From an uncultured Clostridia bacterium (GTDB lineage Bacteria; Bacillota; Clostridia; UBA1381; UMGS1253), in the NCBI GenBank assembly GCA_934456295.1, contig CAKSHB010000036.1, positions 1 through 13,186 of the forward strand: a DNA stretch of 13,186 nucleotides, given 5' to 3'. Position 1 is the first letter of the stretch. Each line of letters starts with the position of its first letter. The position numbers were made by a program, and so were the translations under genes. Of this stretch, positions 1 to 7,177 are shown piece by piece. The notes beneath the pieces are model-generated. The model was not told the DNA's origin. It did not search any database and saw only the letters and a program-made list of their open reading frames with translations.

Positions 1-1
1 C

Positions 2-133
2 CACAGGGTAGTCGGAACAAACGGAAGTTTAACGGGCTATGACGGCGGAATCGGGCGGAATGTTAAACTGTTAGAGCTTGAACAAACCGATATGGGCAGC
101 TTTTTTGTGCCGAAGAAGGGGACAGCACTGTGA
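2..133 (+). CDS. C-terminal end of an unrecognised open frame (partial, weak)
   Basis: A frame open from the window edge ends at TGA 131-133 and would encode about 43 residues, ending in ...FFVPKKGTAL. I do not recognise a domain. An open stretch of this length can arise by chance. It may instead be part of the decayed P-type ATPase that continues just downstream in another frame, because its final Lys-Lys-Gly lies where such ATPases often have a KKG before the phosphorylation segment. The real extent can only be judged with sequence upstream of the window. Confidence 0.2.
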   Translation, partial: HRVVGTNGSLTGYDGGIGRNVKLLELEQTDMGSFFVPKKGTAL

Positions 134-457
134 TAGACCGGCAAAAGTATTAAAAATAACTTTTGACAAAACCGGCACACCCACTTACGGCGTACTGCAA
201 GTAGTTACGGCAAAAATGTAATTGCAGGAAACCGTGAAATGCTTACGGAACGAAATGTTGAGATAAAAGAGAAGGAATTGTGCCGGACGGAGGAATATCT
301 TATGCAGGGCTGCACAATCATTTATGCGGCGATAGCGCTCGCAATAACAGGTATGTTAAATCCGGCTATAGGGGCTTTGATACATAATGCGGGGTCGGTT
401 GCCGTAATTATAAATTCGGCGCTGCTGCTGAAGCAGAAGAGCAGAAAACAGTGGTGA
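120..457 (+). pseudogene. Remnant of a heavy-metal (P1B-type) P-type ATPase
   Basis: Two pieces of one family sit in different frames. Positions 120-218, ending at TAA 219-221, read GQHCDRPAKVLKITF and then DKTGTPT (165-185). That is the P-type ATPase phosphorylation site, DKTGTLT with Leu changed to Pro, in its usual context (family: ...RLAKVDTVVFDKTGTLT). Positions about 295-457 read a hydrophobic segment with LNPAIGALIHNAGS followed by VAVIINSALLL, which matches the last transmembrane region of heavy-metal ATPases, including the ALxHN motif. The few hundred residues that normally lie between them (ATP-binding domain, hinge motif, transmembrane helix 7) are absent, and the frame changes. 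I infer a decayed gene with an internal deletion. The 72-residue open frame 239-457 on its own would be only the tail. The substrate metal cannot be told because the CPx helix is not visible. Confidence 0.65.
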
Positions 458-588
458 TTTGTATGTGAAAAATGCAGTATATTGGGCAAATATTGCAAAA
501 AACGGGGCGCATGCACCTAAAAAACCATTATAAAATTTACAAAATGCAATGTTAAAAAAAATAATTGCAAAAAAATTGTAAGTTTTTG
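458..588. other. AT-rich intergenic stretch, no gene seen
   Basis: Between the end of the ATPase remnant and the glt promoter the sequence is strongly A-rich. It contains no convincing open frame, RNA gene or strong terminator hairpin. Short TTGCAA/TTGTAA-like words occur at 565-580, but they do not form a clear operator. Confidence 0.5.
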
Positions 589-617
589 TTGACAAAATAA
601 GGCAGAAGTATTATAAT
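589..617 (+). promoter_or_regulatory. Consensus sigma-A promoter of the glutamate synthase operon
   Basis: TTGACA at 589-594 and TATAAT at 612-617 are both perfect consensus boxes with an ideal 17-base spacer. Transcription should start near 623-625. That places the attenuator hairpin almost at the 5' end of the transcript, with the first gene about 125 bases downstream. Confidence 0.88.
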
Positions 618-626
618 ACAAAGTAA

Positions 627-659
627 GAACAATGATGTTCATCAGAAAGCACATATGCT
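627..659 (+). promoter_or_regulatory. Candidate ANTAR-responsive dual stem-loop (antiterminator)
   Basis: Stem 1 is GAAC 627-630 paired with GTTC 637-640 around the six-base loop AATGAT, which has A at loop position 1 and G at position 4 as in known ANTAR targets. A seven-base linker leads to a possible stem 2, AGC 648-650 with GCT 657-659, around the six-base loop ACATAT. That loop keeps A at position 1 but has T at position 4, so it is a poor match. Both stems use bases of the left arm of the terminator at 635-681, so the two folds exclude each other. An ANTAR protein gene lies in the same cluster (7239-7808). Stem 1 has only four base pairs, so this remains a hypothesis. Confidence 0.45.
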
Positions 660-686
660 GTATGTGTTTTTTGATGAACATTTTTT
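635..686 (+). terminator. Leader intrinsic terminator (attenuator) of the glt operon
   Basis: ATGTTCATCA (635-644), GAAAG (645-649) and CACATA (650-655) pair with TATGTG (661-666), TTTTT (667-671) and TGATGAACAT (672-681). The result is a stem of about 21 pairs, two of them G-U, with a five-base TGCTG loop. A run of T (681-686) follows directly. It lies between the promoter and the first gene, so it would stop transcription before the operon unless it is overcome. Confidence 0.8.
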
Positions 687-748
687 ATTACACAAAAAAG
701 TTGCGCAAGCAATATTAATCATGTTTGAATTAACGGGGAGGTTTGATT

Positions 749-1840
749 ATGAAAAGAGAGGGCGAAGTAAGAATACCGTCGGGCTGTGCTATATCGGGCA
801 TGTTTTCACGTTCGGGAAAAAGTCTCAGCGGTGAGGCGATTATAAAATCGATTGCCACAATGCATGAACGTTCAAACGGACTTGGAGGCGGTTTTGCCGG
901 ATACGGAATATATCCGGAATATAAGGACTTATATGCATTTCATGTGTTTTATGACAACACTGCCGCAAAAGAAGAATGTGAAAAATTTTTGGACAAGCAT
1001 TTTGACATCGTAAATCTGTCGAAAATTCCCGTGAAAAAGGTTAAAAGCATAACGGACGAACCGCTTATATGGCGCTACTTTGTGACGCCGCTGCATATAA
1101 AGCTTATCGACAGCCAGCTTGATGAAAAAGAGTTTGTTGTGCGCAGTGTTATGAAAATAAATACGCAGATTGACGGCGCATATGTTTTCTCAAGCGGCAA
1201 AAACATGGGCGTATTTAAAGCTGTCGGATACCCCGAAGATGTCGGAGAATTTTACAGACTTGATGAATATGCCGGTTACTGCTGGACGGCGCACGGACGC
1301 TATCCGACAAATACGCCCGGCTGGTGGGGAGGCGCTCACCCGTTCGCAATGCTGGATTATTCGATAGTTCATAACGGCGAAATATCGTCATATGATGCAA
1401 ACCGCCGCTTTATAGAGATGTTCGGGTACAAATGTACACTTCAGACGGATACCGAGGTTATTACTTATATAGTTGATTACCTGCTCAGAAAACAGGGGCT
1501 TTCATATGAAGAGATGGCAAGCGTAATTGCGGCGCCGTTCTGGCAGACAATCGAGGGCAAGAGTGAGGCAGAACGTGACAAGCTCAAATATTTGCGCAAT
1601 GCATTTGCAAGTTTGCTGGTAACGGGGCCTTTCTCGATACTACTCGGATTTGACGGCGGAATGATGGCACTGAATGACCGTTTGAAGCTTCGTTCGATGG
1701 TTGTGGGCGAGAAAGATGATATGGTATATATAGCAAGTGAAGAATGTGCAATACGTATAATTGAGCCGGAGCTTGACAGAATGTATTCGCCGAAGGGCGG
1801 TCAGGCGGTTATAGTAACACTGGACGGAGGTGCATTATAA
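749..1840 (+). CDS. Glutamate synthase amidotransferase subunit (class II GATase, split GltB N-domain)
   Basis: A 363-residue Ntn-type glutamine amidotransferase that releases ammonia from glutamine for the synthase subunit encoded next. The catalytic Cys is Cys13, in RIPSGCAISG. The first 12 residues therefore look like a short propeptide that must be removed to expose the nucleophile. Other class II signatures are HGRYPTNTPG (Arg184), HNGE (Asn209-Gly210) and QTDTE (Asp234). The length fits the stand-alone amidotransferase of archaeal/clostridial glutamate synthases, not full-length bacterial GltB (about 1500 residues). I chose ATG 749 because GGGGAGG at 735-741 lies seven bases upstream; the in-frame TTG at 743 is too close to it. 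The stop overlaps the next start as TAATG, indicating translational coupling. Confidence 0.93.
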   Translation: MKREGEVRIPSGCAISGMFSRSGKSLSGEAIIKSIATMHERSNGLGGGFAGYGIYPEYKDLYAFHVFYDNTAAKEECEKFLDKHFDIVNLSKIPVKKVKSITDEPLIWRYFVTPLHIKLIDSQLDEKEFVVRSVMKINTQIDGAYVFSSGKNMGVFKAVGYPEDVGEFYRLDEYAGYCWTAHGRYPTNTPGWWGGAHPFAMLDYSIVHNGEISSYDANRRFIEMFGYKCTLQTDTEVITYIVDYLLRKQGLSYEEMASVIAAPFWQTIEGKSEAERDKLKYLRNAFASLLVTGPFSILLGFDGGMMALNDRLKLRSMVVGEKDDMVYIASEECAIRIIEPELDRMYSPKGGQAVIVTLDGGAL

Positions 1841-3345
1841 TGGGAATAAATTTTCTTTATCCGGAATTTGAGGTAGTCAGAAATAATGACAGATGTATAA
1901 AATGCCGCGTCTGTGAGAGGCAGTGCGCAAATGAGGTTCATCGTTATGACGGGGATTTGGGTGTAATGATTGCCGATGAAAGCAAATGCGTAAACTGCCA
2001 CAGATGTGTGTCGATGTGTCCCGTACGCGCTCTGAAAATCGTAAAAACAGAGCATAATTTCCGTGAAAATGCGAACTGGACAAAAGAGAACATTACGGAG
2101 ATATATAAACAGGCGGAATCGGGCGGAGTATTGCTTTCATCAATGGGCAATCCGAGGCCGTATCCCGTATATTGGGACAAAATACTCATAAATGCGTCAC
2201 AGGTTACAAACCCGTCGATTGACCCGCTGCGTGAGCCTATGGAAACAAAGACTTACCTGGGACAGAAACCGTCACGCATTGAGCGCGATGAGAACGGAAA
2301 TATAAAAAACAATCTTTCACCCCAACTTTCGTTATCCGTACCGATTATGTTTTCGGCTATGTCATACGGCTCAATCAGCTACAATGCACATGCGAGTCTG
2401 GCGCGTGCCGCTGAGCAGCTCGGTATATATTATAACACGGGCGAGGGCGGCTTGCATGAGGATTTTTATAAATACGGGAAGAACACAATTGTGCAGGTTG
2501 CGTCGGGTCGTTTCGGTGTTCATGAGAAATTTCTGATGGCAGGAGCAGCAATTGAGATAAAAATGGGTCAGGGTGCAAAGCCCGGTATCGGCGGACATCT
2601 GCCGGGAACAAAAATTGTGGGCGATGTATCGAGAACGCGTATGATTCCCGAGGGGTCGGACGCAATCTCGCCGGCGCCGCATCATGACATATATTCAATC
2701 GAGGATTTGCGCCAGCTTGTATATTCACTGAAGGAAGCTACGGACTATAAAAAGCCCGTTATAGTAAAAATTGCGGCTGTGCATAATGTAGCGGCAATTG
2801 CAAGCGGTATTGCAAGAAGCGGAGCGGACATCATTGCTATTGACGGATACCGCGGAGGCACGGGCGCCGCACCGACGAGAATACGTGATAATGTCGGAAT
2901 TCCGATTGAGCTTGCGCTTGCAAGTGTTGACCAAAGACTGCGCGATGAGGGCATACGCGGCAACGTATCGATTGTGTGCGGCGGCTCTATCAGAAACAGC
3001 GCCGACATAGTAAAGGCAATAGCGCTTGGCGCTGACGCAGTATATATTGCAACGGGAGCGCTTCTGGCGCTTGGGTGTCATTTGTGCCGCAGCTGCCATT
3101 CGGGCAAATGTAACTGGGGAATTGCAACACAGCGGCCCGAGCTTGTAAAGAGGCTTAATCCCGATGTCGGAGCGGAAAGACTGGTAAACCTGGTGCATGC
3201 ATGGGAGCATGAAATCAAAGAGATGATGGGCGGTATGGGCATAAATTCGATTGAGGCTCTGCGCGGCAACAGACTCATGCTGCGCGGCATAGGTCTTACC
3301 GAAAAGGAACTCGAAATTCTCGGCATAAAGCATGCAGGCGAATAA
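1840..3345 (+). CDS. Glutamate synthase synthase subunit with N-terminal 2x[4Fe-4S] (split GltB FMN domain)
   Basis: A 501-residue core glutamate synthase that combines 2-oxoglutarate with ammonia from glutamine, using FMN. Residues 19-29 (CxxCxxCxxxC) and 50-61 (CxxCxxCxxxCP) are two ferredoxin-type [4Fe-4S] sites. From about residue 110 onward comes the FMN-binding TIM barrel, with SAMSYGSIS, GEGGLHED, KPGIGGHLPG, IDGYRGGTGAAP and CGGSIRNSADIVKAIALGAD. Cys413, Cys416, Cys419 and Cys424, before NWGIATQ, are the region that binds the [3Fe-4S] cluster in this family. The start overlaps the upstream stop by one base; GGAGG at 1826-1830 lies nine bases upstream. This ferredoxin-fused form is typical of archaea, Thermotogae and Clostridia. 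It probably receives electrons through the two downstream redox proteins. Confidence 0.95.
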   Translation: MGINFLYPEFEVVRNNDRCIKCRVCERQCANEVHRYDGDLGVMIADESKCVNCHRCVSMCPVRALKIVKTEHNFRENANWTKENITEIYKQAESGGVLLSSMGNPRPYPVYWDKILINASQVTNPSIDPLREPMETKTYLGQKPSRIERDENGNIKNNLSPQLSLSVPIMFSAMSYGSISYNAHASLARAAEQLGIYYNTGEGGLHEDFYKYGKNTIVQVASGRFGVHEKFLMAGAAIEIKMGQGAKPGIGGHLPGTKIVGDVSRTRMIPEGSDAISPAPHHDIYSIEDLRQLVYSLKEATDYKKPVIVKIAAVHNVAAIASGIARSGADIIAIDGYRGGTGAAPTRIRDNVGIPIELALASVDQRLRDEGIRGNVSIVCGGSIRNSADIVKAIALGADAVYIATGALLALGCHLCRSCHSGKCNWGIATQRPELVKRLNPDVGAERLVNLVHAWEHEIKEMMGGMGINSIEALRGNRLMLRGIGLTEKELEILGIKHAGE

Positions 3346-3370
3346 ACGCTGCGGCGGAAAGGAGATTTTT

Positions 3371-3802
3371 ATGAAAAGGGTATATGTAAATGAAAAATGG
3401 TGTCTTGGGTGTCATCTTTGCGAATATTACTGTGCATTTGCAAATTCGGGCGAAGATGACATGGTTAAGGCCTTGAAAGATAAACAGATACATCCGCGTA
3501 TACAGGTCGAGGAGCATGACGGAATAAGTTTTGCCGTTTCATGCAGGCATTGCAGTGAGCCGCTGTGTGTGAAGGGCTGTATTGCGGGGGCGCTAAGCGT
3601 AAAAGACGGCGTTATAGAGATAAATCCCGATAAGTGTGTTGGCTGTTATACTTGTGTTTTGTCATGTCCGTACGGAGCTATAACGGTTTCGGAAAACAAA
3701 GCCATACAGAAGTGTGAGCTGTGCACAAAAAATTCGTGCGGTGAGCCTGCATGTGTAAAGGGCTGTCCGAACAGAGCGATTGTATATGAAGAAAGGGAGT
3801 GA
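3371..3802 (+). CDS. Polyferredoxin-like electron transfer subunit with four Fe-S sites
   Basis: A 143-residue iron-sulfur protein of the HycB/CooF/DmsB-like kind. Four Cys groups are visible: C11-C14-C17-C21, C58-C61-C66-C70, C89-C92-C95-C99 (followed by Pro) and C115-C118-C128-C132 (followed by Pro). This predicts four [4Fe-4S] clusters. There is no signal peptide and no membrane segment, so it should be cytoplasmic. It lies between the synthase subunit and the flavin oxidoreductase, so I infer that it carries electrons from the FAD protein to the synthase. ATG 3371 is chosen because AAGGAG at 3359-3364 sits six bases upstream. An upstream in-frame extension to 3332 would overlap the previous gene and has no ribosome site. 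Confidence 0.9.
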   Translation: MKRVYVNEKWCLGCHLCEYYCAFANSGEDDMVKALKDKQIHPRIQVEEHDGISFAVSCRHCSEPLCVKGCIAGALSVKDGVIEINPDKCVGCYTCVLSCPYGAITVSENKAIQKCELCTKNSCGEPACVKGCPNRAIVYEERE

Positions 3803-3806
3803 TGTC

Positions 3807-5036
3807 ATGAAATATGTTATTATAGGTAATTCGACAGCGGCAGTTGGCTGTATTGAGGGTATCAGAAGTGTTGATAAGGACGGAAAAATTACTGTTATAT
3901 CAGACGAAAAGCATCACACCTATTCGCGTCCGCTTATTTCGTATCTGCTTCTGGGAAAAACTGATGAGCAGAAGATGAAATACCGCCCCGACAGCTTCTA
4001 TGAGGACAACAAGTGCGAAACTCTTTTCGGCGAAAAGGTTACGGCGATTGAGCCTGATAAAAAAAGGGTTGTGCTTGAAAGCGGAAAGAGCGTTGAGTAT
4101 GACAAGCTCCTCACAGCGACGGGCTCACGTCCGTTTGTGCCGCCTATGGAGGGACTTGAGAGTGTGAAGAAAAGCTTTACTTTCATGTCGCTTGACGATG
4201 CACATGCGCTCGGAAAGGAGCTTGCGCCCGACAAAAAGGTGCTTATAGTCGGCGCCGGACTTATCGGACTGAAATGTGCCGAGGGTATATGTGACAGAGT
4301 GGGCAGTATTACGGTTGTTGACCTTGCCGACAGAATTCTGCCGAGTATACTTGACACTGAAGGTTCAAAGCTGGTGCAAAAACATATTGAAAAAAAGAAC
4401 ATATCATTTATTTTGTCAGACAGCGTAAAAAAGTTTACGGATACACATGCAGAGCTTGCGTCGGGTAAAGAGCTTGATTTTGATATACTTGTTGTTGCGG
4501 TCGGAGTGCGTCCGAATACGGAGCTTGTATCGGAGGCGGGTGGAAAGGTAAACCGCGGAATTGTGACAAATGAATTCATGCAGACTACGGTAAATGATGT
4601 ATATGCTGCCGGCGACTGCTGTGAAAGCTTTGATATATCAAGCGGTCAGAACAAGATAATTGCAATTTTGCCGAATGCGTACATGCAGGGCGAGTGTGCA
4701 GGAAGGAATATGGCAGGAGAGAAGAAAGCCTTTGACAAGGCTATGCCGATGAATGCAATAGGCTTTTTCGGGCTTCATATTATAACGGCGGGCAGCTATG
4801 ACGGAGATGTAAGCAGCGAAGCAAGCGAAAGCGGCTATAAAAAGTTTGTTACAAAGGACAACAGGCTTGTCGGATATATTTTGATAGGCGATGTTATGCG
4901 CGCAGGAATTTATACCTCACTTATACGCGAAAAAACGCCGCTTGACACAATCGATTTTGAACTCATAAAAGAAAAGCCGCAGCTTATGGCATTTGCAAAG
5001 GACGTACGTGCGCAGAAGCTCGGCACAAAGAGATAG
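3807..5036 (+). CDS. FAD-dependent NAD(P)H oxidoreductase (NADH-rubredoxin reductase/NirB-N type)
   Basis: A 409-residue two-dinucleotide-fold flavoprotein. The N-terminal FAD fold begins MKYVIIGNSTAAVG, a variant of GxGxxG. TATGSRP follows the first domain, GAGLIG at residues 149-154 is the NAD(P)-binding loop, and YAAGD (Gly269-Asp270) is the second FAD motif, followed by a C-terminal dimerisation-type domain. It is not the usual GltD: it has no N-terminal Fe-S domain, and the Fe-S part is encoded by the separate gene upstream. The likely role is feeding electrons from NADH or NADPH, via the polyferredoxin, to glutamate synthase; the cofactor preference cannot be read safely. ATG 3807 is chosen because GGGAG at 3795-3799 lies seven bases upstream. 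It starts four bases after the previous stop. Confidence 0.9.
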   Translation: MKYVIIGNSTAAVGCIEGIRSVDKDGKITVISDEKHHTYSRPLISYLLLGKTDEQKMKYRPDSFYEDNKCETLFGEKVTAIEPDKKRVVLESGKSVEYDKLLTATGSRPFVPPMEGLESVKKSFTFMSLDDAHALGKELAPDKKVLIVGAGLIGLKCAEGICDRVGSITVVDLADRILPSILDTEGSKLVQKHIEKKNISFILSDSVKKFTDTHAELASGKELDFDILVVAVGVRPNTELVSEAGGKVNRGIVTNEFMQTTVNDVYAAGDCCESFDISSGQNKIIAILPNAYMQGECAGRNMAGEKKAFDKAMPMNAIGFFGLHIITAGSYDGDVSSEASESGYKKFVTKDNRLVGYILIGDVMRAGIYTSLIREKTPLDTIDFELIKEKPQLMAFAKDVRAQKLGTKR

Positions 5037-5048
5037 GAGGGCGGAAAA

Positions 5049-5771
5049 ATGAATATTACGGCAAATGATATGCATTTTAAAACGCTGAATGAAGAAATAC
5101 GCGCATGCAGCGACGATGAAATCGTTATTGATAATTGTATCGGGCAGAGATATATCGGCGACGGTCTTTCAAAAAAGAAAATAACAATAAACGGAACGCC
5201 CGGAAATGCGCTCGGAGCATATCTGAACGGCGCATGTATATATGTAAACGGCAACGCACAGGATGCTGCCGGCGACACGATGAATGAGGGGCGGATTGTA
5301 ATAAACGGAAGCAGCGGCGACGCGACGGGCTATGCAATGCGCGGCGGCGAAATTTATGTAAAAGGTGATGTGGGCTACCGCGCAGGTATTCACATGAAGG
5401 CATATGAGGACAAACTGCCGGCGCTTGTTATCGGAGGCTGTGCCGGAAGTTTTCTCGGCGAATATCAGGCAGGCGGAATTATAATAGTGCTCGGACTCGG
5501 CAGTGAGGGAAAAGCTGTTGTAGGGTATTTCTGCGGCACGGGCATGCATGGCGGAGCTATGTATCTGCGCTGTGACGAGCTGCCGAACGATTTGCCGGCA
5601 CAGGTGTGCGCATCTGAGGCGAATGAAGAGAATATGGCGGCGATAAGAAAATATATTGAAACATACTGCGAGGAATTTGGTACGGATATTGACGAAATTT
5701 TGTCGCATAAGTTCTATGTTCTTAAGCCGGATACAAAAAATCCGTACAAACAGCTTTACACACACAACTAA
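5049..5771 (+). CDS. Glutamate synthase GXGXG-repeat subunit (split GltB C-domain)
   Basis: A 240-residue protein matching the C-terminal alpha-subunit domain of glutamate synthase, a right-handed beta-helix that holds the amidotransferase and synthase parts together around the ammonia tunnel. It shows the characteristic glycine-spaced repeats: GTPGNALGAYLNG, GNAQDAAGDTMNEG, GSSGDATGYAMRGG, GDVGYRAG and later GGCAGSFLGEYQAGG. GTGMHGGAMYLR lies near the end of the repeats. The GGAGGG at 5036-5041 lies seven bases upstream of ATG 5049 and overlaps the preceding TAG, so the gene is tightly coupled to the oxidoreductase. It is the last gene of the operon; a hairpin terminator follows 66 bases later. 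Confidence 0.93.
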   Translation: MNITANDMHFKTLNEEIRACSDDEIVIDNCIGQRYIGDGLSKKKITINGTPGNALGAYLNGACIYVNGNAQDAAGDTMNEGRIVINGSSGDATGYAMRGGEIYVKGDVGYRAGIHMKAYEDKLPALVIGGCAGSFLGEYQAGGIIIVLGLGSEGKAVVGYFCGTGMHGGAMYLRCDELPNDLPAQVCASEANEENMAAIRKYIETYCEEFGTDIDEILSHKFYVLKPDTKNPYKQLYTHN

Positions 5772-5784
5772 TCTGTGGTAAAAT
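5755..5784 (+). promoter_or_regulatory. Probable glnA promoter
   Basis: TTTACA (5755-5760) and TAAAAT (5779-5784) each match the sigma-A consensus at five of six positions with an 18-base spacer. The -35 box lies inside the end of the preceding gene. Transcription would start near 5791, upstream of the hairpin at 5837-5865, so that hairpin would sit in the glnA leader. AT-rich alternatives for the -10 box exist nearby. Confidence 0.5.
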
Positions 5785-5836
5785 AATAATACGGGCTTAA
5801 AATGAGGACAGACACAAAATTATATTAACTATGCAC

Positions 5837-5865
5837 AGGCGGTCCGTAAAGACCGCCTTTATTTT
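5837..5865 (+). terminator. Intrinsic terminator after glt operon / possible glnA leader attenuator
   Basis: AGGCGGTC (5837-5844) pairs perfectly with GACCGCCT (5851-5858) across a six-base CGTAAA loop, and is followed by TTTATTTT. This is a strong terminator for the glt operon. Because a plausible promoter lies upstream of it (5755-5784), it could also act as a leader attenuator for glnA. Its loop does not have the A1/G4 pattern, and I found no convincing ANTAR-type stem before it. Confidence 0.85.
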
Positions 5866-5921
5866 AAAAATCGGGTAAAAATTAAAGCAGATGCCGTTTG
5901 TTCGGCGGAACGGAGAGAGTT

Positions 5922-7166
5922 ATGGAATATAAAAAATCGGAAGTTCTTCAGTACACGAAAGAAAATGATGTAAAATTTATAAGGCTTGCTTTTTGTGACA
6001 TCTTCGGTACGCAGAAAAACATTTCTATAATGCCGGAAAAGCTTGAGGAGGCATTTGAAAACGGCATACCGTTTGACGGCGGCTCCGTATTCGGCAAATA
6101 TGATGAAGGAGTGGGAGATTTGCTGCTTGTACCCGATGCAACAACGCTTTCCGTACTGCCGTGGCGTCCGTCGCACGGGCGTGTTGTGCGCTTATACTGC
6201 GACATAAAGTATCCCGACGGGGGCGAGTTTGAGGACGATTGCAGAAAAATACTTGAAAAAGCGGCACAGCGCGCAAAGAGTATGGGGTATACATGCAGCG
6301 TCGGAACCGAATGTGAGTTTTATCTTTTTAATCTTGACGAGAACGGTGAGCCTACAAACGAAACTTACGACCGCGGAGGTTATATGGACGTTGCGCCGGC
6401 GGATAAGGGCGAAAACATACGCCGCGAGATATGTTTGACGCTTGAAGAAATGGGGATTTCGCCGCAGACATCGCATCATGAAAAAGGACCCGGACAAAAC
6501 GAAATAGACTTTAACTGCGACAGTGTATGCGTAAGTGCGGATAATTTTATAACGTTTAAAAATGTTGTCAGAACTGTTGCGGCACGCAACGGACTGCATG
6601 CGTCATTTTCGCCGAAACCTGTTGAGGGAGAGTGTGGCAGCGGACTGCATCTGAACTTTTCGCTCTGCAAAAACGGCAGGGAAAACATATTTGAGCCGCG
6701 CGGTGACGGCAGCATGACGGCGGAAACACAAAGCTTTACCGCCGGAATTATGTCGCAGATAGCAGAAATTACGGCAGTTCTGAACTCAAAAAGAGAATCA
6801 TATTGCAGACTCGGCGACGGATTGGCGCCGTCGAAAATAAGCTGGTCGCATGATAACCGCAGAAAGCTTATACGCATATCGTCACGCGGCAGAAACGGCA
6901 GCCATATGGAGCTGCGCAGTGCAGACTCGGAATGTAACCCGTATCTTGCGCTTGCGCTTGTTTTGCATGCCGGGCTTGACGGGATTGAGCAGAAAATGAG
7001 TCTGGCGAAGGAAGATGAGGAAACGGGCGTTTTGCCGGAGAACCTGACGGCGGCACTTGATATGTTTGAAAACAGCAGTTTTGTGAGAAAACATATTCCG
7101 GAAAAGCTTTTTTCGGGATATATAAAGCAAAAAAGAGATGAAGCTAAGCTTTCGGACGCACGTTAA
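5922..7166 (+). CDS. glnA: Glutamine synthetase, short type I
   Basis: ATP-dependent ligase joining ammonium and glutamate to make glutamine. It has 414 residues, shorter than the usual 440-470. The N-terminal beta-grasp part has FIRLAFCDIFGTQKN and FDGGS, which keeps the Asp of the ammonium site. Catalytic-domain residues visible are Glu130 and Glu132 (GTECEFYLF), HHEKGPGQNEIDF (Glu187, Glu194), GSGLHLNF (His243), SYCRLGDGLAP, NRRKLIRI and HMELRSADSECNPYLA (Glu330, Arg332). In ordinary family members the residue before AP in the flap is Glu; here it is Leu301. That may mean altered catalysis or feedback, or a divergent substrate. No adenylylation-type tail was identified. ATG 5922 is preferred over TTG 5898 because GGAGAG precedes it at 5912-5917. 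It sits between a terminator hairpin and an ANTAR regulator gene. Confidence 0.88.
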   Translation: MEYKKSEVLQYTKENDVKFIRLAFCDIFGTQKNISIMPEKLEEAFENGIPFDGGSVFGKYDEGVGDLLLVPDATTLSVLPWRPSHGRVVRLYCDIKYPDGGEFEDDCRKILEKAAQRAKSMGYTCSVGTECEFYLFNLDENGEPTNETYDRGGYMDVAPADKGENIRREICLTLEEMGISPQTSHHEKGPGQNEIDFNCDSVCVSADNFITFKNVVRTVAARNGLHASFSPKPVEGECGSGLHLNFSLCKNGRENIFEPRGDGSMTAETQSFTAGIMSQIAEITAVLNSKRESYCRLGDGLAPSKISWSHDNRRKLIRISSRGRNGSHMELRSADSECNPYLALALVLHAGLDGIEQKMSLAKEDEETGVLPENLTAALDMFENSSFVRKHIPEKLFSGYIKQKRDEAKLSDAR

Positions 7167-7177
7167 CGTTTGGGCAA

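Noticed and set aside
239..457. Independent 72-residue small membrane protein gene
   Set aside because: Its sequence is the C-terminal membrane segment of a heavy-metal P-type ATPase, lacks a good ribosome site, and follows an out-of-frame DKTGT segment of the same family, so a pseudogene fragment is the better reading.
635..686. T-box, glutamine or other known riboswitch in the glt leader
   Set aside because: The leader before the terminator is only about a dozen bases, too short for those structures.
2725..3333. Long - strand open frame of about 200 codons
   Set aside because: It lies wholly antisense to the well-supported synthase subunit and has no recognisable domain; it reflects the codon bias of the real gene.
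7160..7169. Palindrome ACGTTAACGT over the glnA stop codon
   Set aside because: It is short, partly coding, and not repeated elsewhere in the window, so there is no support for an operator.
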